A stretch of 5,518 nt of DNA from NCBI GenBank assembly GCA_026991215.1, contig JALXBY010000204.1:1-5518 (forward strand), written 5' to 3'. Positions within the stretch are counted from its first letter, which is position 1; each line of letters opens with the position of its first letter. This document shows positions 1 through 3,708 of this stretch, one piece after another. Made by a program: the position numbers and the translations under genes. This DNA is from Anaerolineales bacterium (GTDB taxonomy: Bacteria > Chloroflexota > Anaerolineae > Anaerolineales > DRMV01). Below the pieces are notes generated by a model. That model ran no database searches, was not told the origin of the DNA, and worked only from the letters and a program-made list of their open reading frames with translations.

Positions 1-126
1 GCGGTCTGCAGTCGGCGGTCAGCGGTCGGCAGTCGGCGGTCGGCGGTCAGCAGTCGGCAGTCGGCTGTCCGCTGACCGCTCGCTGCTCACTGCTCACTGC
101 CCACTGCTGACTTCCCACTGCTCCCA
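1..126. repeat. Heptamer repeat array, convergent halves (left intergenic region)
   Basis: Eighteen consecutive 7-bp units run in perfect register from base 1, the last few degenerate. The first nine follow GCRGTCR (for example GCGGTCT, GCAGTCG, GCGGTCA). From about base 71 the units become GCTGACC, GCTCACT or GCCCACT, which on the minus strand read GCGGTCA, GCAGTGA and GCAGTGG. The array is therefore two sets of related heptamers facing each other. GCAGT occurs at 8, 29, 50 and 57, and its complement ACTGC at 89, 96, 103 and 117. The array abuts the 3' end of hpf and probably continues beyond the left edge. No gene is visible in this stretch. Function is unknown; short heptameric intergenic repeats are known in other bacteria, for example cyanobacterial STRR elements. 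Confidence 0.85.
43..79. other. Hairpin-forming inverted repeat inside the heptamer array
   Basis: A perfect 9-bp inverted repeat: GCGGTCAGC at 43-51 and GCTGACCGC at 71-79, separated by 19 nt. The same left arm also occurs at 15-23, so alternative pairings are possible. It lies about 50 bp beyond the hpf stop codon, where a transcript-end structure could be useful. There is no T-tract on either side, so it is not a standard intrinsic terminator. It may only be a by-product of the two facing repeat sets. Confidence 0.5.
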
Positions 127-130
127 TCCA

Positions 131-712
131 TCATCCCAGTTCCGGTTCGATGAGGCCGTAGGAACCGTCCCGCCGCTTGTACAGCACGTTGATTTGGTTG
201 GTGCGGGCGTTGAAGAAGATGAAGAAGCGGTCGTGGCCCAGGAGTTCCATCTGTTCGATGGCCTCTTCCTCGTCCATGGGGGTCAAGAGGAACCGTTTCC
301 GCCGTACGATGCGGGGCCGGGCTTCTTCTTCGGCCTCGGCTTCCACGGCCTGGGCCATGAGTTCGGCGGTGATTTCCGCGTGTTTCACCGGCCGGCGGCC
401 ATAGCGTCGCCCCTTGACCCGTTCGATGCGGCGCTCCATCGCGTCCACGGCTTTGTCCAGCGCGGTGAAGATGTCGTCCCCATACTCCTCGGTGCGCAGA
501 ATCAGCCGCTTGCCTCGGATGGTAATCTGGGCGCGCGCCCGGTCGCCCACGTTGCGGGCGGAAGGGTTGTAGCGAAGGTCCACCCGGATGCTCACCACGT
601 TCTCCAAAGGCCGGACCAGGCGCTGAATCTTCTTTTCCACGTACTCCCGAAGATGCTCGGTGAGGCTCAGGGCCTCGTGGGTGTGGATTTCCAGGGGCAG
701 TTGCGCACGCAT
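131..712 (-). CDS. hpf: Long-form ribosome hibernation promoting factor (HPF/RaiA family)
   Basis: A 193-residue cytoplasmic protein. Long HPFs bind the 30S decoding region and pair 70S ribosomes into inactive 100S dimers in starved or stationary cells. Residues 1 to about 110 form the S30AE domain (MRAQLPLEIHTHEALSLTEH at the start, then the beta-strand region 'SIRVDLRYNP' near 41-50 and the basic helix 'AMERRIERVKGRRYGRR'). An acidic linker follows (about 121-132, rich in E and A). The C-terminal dimerisation domain runs from about 137 to 191: 'KRFLLTPMDEEEAIEQMELLGHDRFFIFFN' type sequence ending 'DGSYGLIEPELG'. The length matches long-form HPF. The start at 712 is chosen because GGAGG lies 6 nt upstream. 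A longer version starting at 778 would have to translate through the gene's own -10 box, so it is rejected. The gene is transcribed divergently from livG. Confidence 0.95.
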   Translation of the reverse strand: MRAQLPLEIHTHEALSLTEHLREYVEKKIQRLVRPLENVVSIRVDLRYNPSARNVGDRARAQITIRGKRLILRTEEYGDDIFTALDKAVDAMERRIERVKGRRYGRRPVKHAEITAELMAQAVEAEAEEEARPRIVRRKRFLLTPMDEEEAIEQMELLGHDRFFIFFNARTNQINVLYKRRDGSYGLIEPELG

Positions 713-718
713 CGGTTG

Positions 719-723
719 CCTCC
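719..723 (-). promoter_or_regulatory. Shine-Dalgarno site of hpf
   Basis: The minus strand reads GGAGG, then the 6-nt spacer CAACCG, then ATG at 712-710. This strong, well-placed site decides the start over the upstream in-frame ATG at 778. Confidence 0.85.
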
Positions 724-745
724 ATCGGCTGGCGTGTTTGTGGGC

Positions 746-754
746 ATTATACCA
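746..754 (-). promoter_or_regulatory. Extended -10 promoter of hpf (TGG-TATAAT)
   Basis: The minus strand shows TATAAT (751-746) directly preceded by TGG (754-752), a perfect sigma-70 extended -10 element. At a 17-nt spacing the -35 region is GGCCCG, which does not resemble TTGACA, so the promoter appears to rely on the extended -10. The -10 box ends 33 nt before the hpf start codon, giving an inferred leader of about 27 nt. A 5-bp-arm palindrome (CGGCC-T-GGCCG, 760-770) overlaps the -35 zone and could be an operator, but this is weak. Confidence 0.75.
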
Positions 755-786
755 GGGTACGGCCTGGCCGGGCCGCACCTATGTGC

Positions 787-839
787 TTTTCGTAATAACG
801 AACAACGAAGAGGTCAGGGCCGGGACACTCTGGTACAAT
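787..839 (+). promoter_or_regulatory. Promoter of livGF: AT-rich upstream patch plus extended -10 (TGG-TACAAT)
   Basis: TACAAT lies at 834-839 with TGG immediately before it (831-833), an extended -10 element. The -35 position at 17-nt spacing is AGGTCA, which matches TTGACA at only three bases. An AT-rich patch at 787-808, unusual in this GC-rich DNA, falls at about -59 to -38 from the inferred start near 846. That is where UP elements contact the RNA polymerase alpha subunit; this role is inferred from position only. The -10 box ends 31 nt before the livG ATG. Confidence 0.65.
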
Positions 840-870
840 TGGCCTGCATTTCCCAAAACGGGGCGCAACC

Positions 871-1620
871 ATGGTGCTCCTGGAAGCGCGCGGCATCACG
901 AAACGCTTCGGCGGCCTGGTGGCCAACCACCGGGTCGATTTTTACGTCGAAGAAGGGGAAATCGTGGGGCTTATCGGCCCCAACGGTGCGGGCAAGACCA
1001 CCTTCTTCAACGTGCTCACGGGCTTTTACCGGCCTGAAGAAGGCCAGGTCTTCTTCCTGGGGCAGGATATCACCCCCCTGCCGCCGGAAAAACGCTGCGA
1101 ACTGGGCCTGGTCCGCACCTTCCAGGTGGTCAAGACCTTCAAGAACATGACCGTACTGGAAAACGTGATGGTCGGCGCGTTCGTGCGCACGGCAAGCCCG
1201 GCCAAAGCCCGGGCCATGGCGGAAGAGGTCCTGCGCTTCGGCGGGCTGTACGAAAAGCGCTTCATGCCCGCGGCCAGCCTGACCATCGCGGAAAAGAAGC
1301 GGCTGGAAATGCTCCGGGCCCTGGCCACCCAGCCCAAGGTCCTGCTGCTGGACGAGGCCATGGCCGGGCTCAACCCCACCGAGACCCAGGAAGCCGTGGC
1401 CCTGGTCCGTCGGCTGCGGGAGGAGCGGGGCCTGGCCATCGTGCTGGTGGAGCACGTGATGGAAGTGGTCATGCCCCTTTCCGATCGGGTGGTCGTCCTG
1501 GCGGGGGGGAAGAAAATCGCGGAAGGGCCGCCCCAGCAGGTGGCTCGGGACCCCAAAGTCATCCAGGCCTACCTGGGAGAGCGCTATGCTCGTCGTAAAG
1601 GACTTGTGGGTACGGTATGA
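871..1620 (+). CDS. livG: Branched-chain amino acid ABC importer, ATPase subunit LivG
   Basis: A 249-residue peripheral inner-face ATPase. In the family, LivG pairs with LivF and drives uptake of leucine, isoleucine, valine or related substrates through the LivH-LivM permease. Visible motifs: Walker A GPNGAGKTT (36-44), Q-loop in 'VRTFQ' (Q85), Walker B 'VLLLDEA' (157-163, catalytic E162), D-loop region 'MAGLNPTE', and H-loop H195 in 'LVEHVM'. The family-typical C-terminus 'VIQAYLGE' is present. The ABC signature at 137-141 is LTIAE rather than LSGGQ; relaxed signatures are common in LivG. The start has only a weak ribosome site (GGGGCG at 860-865), but the N-terminus aligns with the family. 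It is first in its operon and overlaps livF by 35 bp. Substrate is uncertain: LivG/LivF-type pairs also serve urea or other amides. Confidence 0.93.
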   Translation: MVLLEARGITKRFGGLVANHRVDFYVEEGEIVGLIGPNGAGKTTFFNVLTGFYRPEEGQVFFLGQDITPLPPEKRCELGLVRTFQVVKTFKNMTVLENVMVGAFVRTASPAKARAMAEEVLRFGGLYEKRFMPAASLTIAEKKRLEMLRALATQPKVLLLDEAMAGLNPTETQEAVALVRRLREERGLAIVLVEHVMEVVMPLSDRVVVLAGGKKIAEGPPQQVARDPKVIQAYLGERYARRKGLVGTV

Positions 1621-2293
1621 CGAAATCCCCGTGCTTCGGGGCGTCTCCCTGGAAGTGCGGGAAGGGGAACTGGTGGCCCTGGTGGGCGCGAACGGCGCGG
1701 GGAAGAGCACCTTCCTCAAGACCGTGGCCGGGCTGCTTACCCCGTACCAGGGCGACGTCCTCCTGGAAGGCCGTTCCCTGGTGGGTCTGCCGCCGCACCA
1801 AATCGTGCGGCAGGGCATCGCTCTGGTGCCGGAAGGCCGGCGGCTGTTCACCCGGTTGACGGTGTACGAGAACCTGCTCACCGGCGCGGCCACCCGGCCC
1901 GACCCCCAGGAGCGCCGCCAGATGTTGGAAGAAGTCTTCGACCTGTTCCCCCGCCTGGCCGAACGGCGCCACCAAAAGGCCGGGACCCTCTCCGGCGGCG
2001 AACAGCAGATGCTGGCCATCGCCCGCGCACTCATGGCCCGGCCCCGGCTCCTTATGCTGGATGAACCTTCCCTGGGCCTGATGCCCAAACTGGTGGACCT
2101 CATCCTGGAGACCCTGCAGCGCCTCAACCGGGAGCAGGGCATGACCATCCTGCTGGTGGAACAGAACGTGCGCGAGGCCCTGGACATTGCCCACCGGGGG
2201 TACGTGCTGCAATCGGGCCGCATCGTGATGCAGGGCACAGGCCAGGAACTGCTGGCGTCGGAGGAGATTCAGAAGGCGTATTTGGGGATGTGA
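1586..2293 (+). CDS. livF: Branched-chain amino acid ABC importer, ATPase subunit LivF
   Basis: A 235-residue ATPase, the usual LivF length and the expected partner of LivG. Motifs in order: Walker A GANGAGKST (34-42), the LivF-typical Q-loop region 'LVPEGRRLF' (80-88), a canonical ABC signature LSGGEQQ (135-141), Walker B 'LLMLDEPSLGL' (155-165, catalytic E160), and 'LLVEQNV' (189-195). The usual switch histidine is Gln193 here, a known LivF trait and not a defect. Start at 1586: GGGAGA at 1575-1580 lies 5 nt upstream, inside the last codons of livG, so the two are translationally coupled. No livH, livM or livK gene is in view, so the membrane and binding subunits must be encoded elsewhere. 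The stop is followed after 8 bp by a heptamer repeat array. Confidence 0.95.
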   Translation: MLVVKDLWVRYDEIPVLRGVSLEVREGELVALVGANGAGKSTFLKTVAGLLTPYQGDVLLEGRSLVGLPPHQIVRQGIALVPEGRRLFTRLTVYENLLTGAATRPDPQERRQMLEEVFDLFPRLAERRHQKAGTLSGGEQQMLAIARALMARPRLLMLDEPSLGLMPKLVDLILETLQRLNREQGMTILLVEQNVREALDIAHRGYVLQSGRIVMQGTGQELLASEEIQKAYLGM

Positions 2294-2301
2294 CTAAAGG
2301 C

Positions 2302-2357
2302 GTCGGTGGTCGATGGTCGATGGTCGATCGTCGGTGGTCGTTGGTCGGTGGACGGTG
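2302..2357 (+). repeat. Heptamer repeat array between livF and the hydrolase gene
   Basis: Eight in-register 7-bp units of consensus GTCGRTG: GTCGGTG, GTCGATG twice, GTCGATC, GTCGGTG, GTCGTTG, GTCGGTG, then GACGGTG. Rotated to start at GTC, the left-edge array (GTCGGCR, GTCAGCR) has the same unit length and a similar core, so both fit a loose GTCGRYR consensus. It fills most of the 70-bp gap after livF. No -10-like box is seen in the gap. The array contains an in-frame ATG (2313) and G-rich sequence just upstream of the hydrolase start, so it may influence translation of that gene. Confidence 0.85.
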
Positions 2358-2363
2358 GTGGGT

Positions 2364-3020
2364 ATGAAGTGGGAGACGGTAGCCCTTCCGCAAGGTGGGT
2401 TGGCGCGCGTGGCCCTGCCCGACGGGGCCGGGCCGTGGCCGGTGTTCCTCCTTCTTCACGGCTGGACCGGGGACGAATACGTGATGGAACCCTTTGCCCG
2501 CTGGCTGCCGCGGGGGGTGAAGGTGCTTTTCCGCGCGCCCTTCCCCCAAGCGGAAGGGGGGTATGGCTGGATCCCCCGCCTGCCCAAGCACCGACGGAGC
2601 ACGGTGGAGGACTACCGCGTCGCGGTGGAGGTCCTGGATGCGTGGCTTCCGGCCCTGCGGCAGACCCTGGCCGAGGCCGATTGGGGCCGGGTGCACTGGG
2701 TAGGCTTCAGCCAGGGTGCGGGCACGGCCGCGCTGTATACGCTGCTTCGCCCCCAGGCCATGACCACTTATGCCGGAATCGTGGGCTTCCTGCCCCTGGG
2801 CGCGGAGGCGCTGGTGCGCAACCGGCCCTGGCAGGGGAAGCGGGCCTTCGCCGCCTGGGGCCGGCAGGACCCCATCATCCCCCTGCCACGTGCCCAGGAA
2901 ATGGAAGCGCTGCTGCGGCAAAGCGGCGCGGCCCTCACGGTGTGTTACGACGACGTGGGCCACAAACTGGGCGCGCGATGCCGTCAGGCGTGGCTGGCCT
3001 TTTACGAACAGGAAAGGTAA
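2364..3020 (+). CDS. Alpha/beta hydrolase (carboxylesterase / dienelactone hydrolase-like)
   Basis: A 218-residue cytoplasmic serine hydrolase, with no signal peptide. The oxyanion-hole motif is 'LLLHGWTGDE' (29-38). The nucleophile elbow is GFSQGAG with Ser116. The likely acid is Asp169 in 'WGRQDPIIP', and the catalytic His200 lies in 'DDVGHKLG', giving an ordered Ser-Asp-His triad. GFSQGA and the compact length fit the phospholipase/carboxylesterase (Abhydrolase_2) group, which hydrolyses esters or thioesters; the substrate cannot be read from sequence. The start is set at 2364 because the protein core begins with MKWETVALP. An upstream in-frame ATG at 2313 would add 17 residues encoded wholly by the heptamer array. 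The ribosome site is poor (GGTGGTGGGT only). It lies 70 bp after livF, has no visible promoter of its own, and is probably cotranscribed. It converges with the next gene, leaving 31 bp between stops. Confidence 0.85.
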   Translation: MKWETVALPQGGLARVALPDGAGPWPVFLLLHGWTGDEYVMEPFARWLPRGVKVLFRAPFPQAEGGYGWIPRLPKHRRSTVEDYRVAVEVLDAWLPALRQTLAEADWGRVHWVGFSQGAGTAALYTLLRPQAMTTYAGIVGFLPLGAEALVRNRPWQGKRAFAAWGRQDPIIPLPRAQEMEALLRQSGAALTVCYDDVGHKLGARCRQAWLAFYEQER

Positions 3021-3051
3021 ACCGGCCCAAAGCCCCCCGCCAGCAAGCCGC

Positions 3052-3498
3052 TTACGTCTTCAGTTGTAAAGTGGGTATACGCAGCAACCGAAACTCCCCC
3101 TGGGGCAGGGGCAGGTCCCGGGCTTCCAGGTGCCGGCGCAGGGCTTCGTGCAGCCGGGGTTCGGCCTCCCAGCCCACGAACCGCTCCCGGCCCTCGACCA
3201 CAAAGGCCGGGTACCGCCACACCCGGTACTTGATGCTCTTCCAGAACCCCTGCAGGGACTGGGGGTCCAGCACCCGGATGCGGACGGAAGGCCCATAATG
3301 GGCGACCATGGCCCGCAGCCACTCGCTGAGGTGCAGGTATTCCGCCTTCCAATCCTCGGGGTATTCGTTGATTTCCTCGGTGTGGACCCGCTCGCTCAAG
3401 CGCAAGTCCGCCTGATTCGCGATGTACTCGCAGTGGGGGCAATGGTACATGGTGGTCAACAAGGGGGAAAGCACTTCCAAAAGCACCGGCCGCGTCAT
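3052..3498 (-). CDS. Small thioredoxin-fold protein with CPHC motif
   Basis: A 148-residue protein, probably cytoplasmic. A Cys-Pro-His-Cys motif sits at residues 20-23 after a beta-strand (VLLEVLSPLL), the usual place for a thioredoxin or glutaredoxin redox centre; CPHC is the active-site sequence of DsbA. 'RYPAFVVEGRERFVGW' (95-110) matches the cis-proline strand (Pro97) and following hairpin of the fold. Between them lies an insert rich in E, Y and W (about 36-68, 'INEYPEDWKAEYLHLSEWL'), longer than in plain thioredoxin. There is no signal peptide or membrane segment, which argues against a periplasmic DsbA. A redox role is inferred, not shown; the CxxC could instead bind metal. The start at 3498 is supported by GGAGGG 7 nt upstream; the longer frame from 3540 would include the promoter. 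I do not recognise a named family. Confidence 0.8.
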   Translation of the reverse strand: MTRPVLLEVLSPLLTTMYHCPHCEYIANQADLRLSERVHTEEINEYPEDWKAEYLHLSEWLRAMVAHYGPSVRIRVLDPQSLQGFWKSIKYRVWRYPAFVVEGRERFVGWEAEPRLHEALRRHLEARDLPLPQGEFRLLRIPTLQLKT

Positions 3499-3505
3499 GG
3501 CCGCA

Positions 3506-3511
3506 CCCTCC
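3506..3511 (-). promoter_or_regulatory. Shine-Dalgarno site of the thioredoxin-fold gene
   Basis: The minus strand reads GGAGGG, then a 7-nt spacer, then ATG at 3498-3496. It fixes the start downstream of the longer in-frame ATG at 3540. Confidence 0.8.
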
Positions 3512-3530
3512 GCGGAAGGTTGGGCTTGTG

Positions 3531-3539
3531 ATTTTACCA
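3531..3539 (-). promoter_or_regulatory. Extended -10 promoter of the thioredoxin-fold gene (TGG-TAAAAT)
   Basis: The minus strand shows TAAAAT (3536-3531) preceded by TGG (3539-3537). No good -35 is found at 16-18 nt spacing; the best is ATGTGA, three matches. The -10 box ends 32 nt before the start codon, so the inferred leader is about 25 nt. Confidence 0.65.
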
Positions 3540-3573
3540 TAACCGAAGCCCATCACATGGCCACAAGGGCACC

Positions 3574-3620
3574 ATTTGGGCGCATGATTCAGGATGTACC
3601 AGGCCATCTCCTGCCCAAAT
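3574..3620. other. Inverted repeat in the divergent control region
   Basis: Perfect 8-bp arms ATTTGGGC (3574-3581) and GCCCAAAT (3613-3620) are separated by 31 nt. They lie between the two divergent promoters, upstream of both -10 boxes. A second small inverted repeat, CCCGCG (3634-3639) and CGCGGG (3643-3648), borders the downstream -35. Either could be a regulator site, but 31 nt is a long spacer for a single dimer, and no second copy exists in the window for comparison. Confidence 0.35.
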
Positions 3621-3647
3621 CCCTCCAGGCCGTCCCGCGCCCCGCGG

Positions 3648-3676
3648 GTGTCATCCCCAGGCAACGGTGCTATAAT
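3648..3676 (+). promoter_or_regulatory. Promoter of the TPR gene (GTGTCA, 17 nt, TGC-TATAAT)
   Basis: A perfect TATAAT at 3671-3676 is preceded by TGC (extended -10). At exactly 17 nt upstream GTGTCA (3648-3653) matches TTGACA at four of six bases. This is the best-formed promoter in the window. The -10 box ends 32 nt before the start codon, giving a leader of about 26 nt. Confidence 0.8.
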
Positions 3677-3708
3677 GCGAAAAGCATAAATCCAGGGGAG
3701 TTTAAGGT

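Noticed and set aside
1..126. Possible CRISPR array.
   Set aside because: Units are contiguous 7-mers with no spacers, so it is a tandem repeat.
713..778. N-terminal extension of HPF from the upstream ATG at 778.
   Set aside because: The extension contains the perfect TGG-TATAAT promoter element, does not look like HPF sequence, and the internal ATG at 712 has a strong GGAGG.
814..2238. A 474-codon minus-strand open frame across livG and livF.
   Set aside because: It is antisense to two confidently recognised ATPase genes and its product has low-complexity R/S/H-rich sequence, typical of GC-rich shadows.
3021..3051. Possible bidirectional terminator between the converging hydrolase and thioredoxin-fold genes.
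   Set aside because: Only a weak 4-bp CGGC/GCCG pairing with a long loop and no T-run is present in these 31 bp.
2306..3298. A 330-codon plus-strand open frame starting in the heptamer array.
   Set aside because: It overlaps the hydrolase gene in another frame and runs into the convergent thioredoxin-fold gene. It encodes a G/R/P-rich product without domains.
3499..3540. N-terminal extension of the thioredoxin-fold protein from the ATG at 3540.
   Set aside because: The extension overlaps the -10 box and ribosome site of the gene; the start at 3498 has GGAGGG at ideal spacing.
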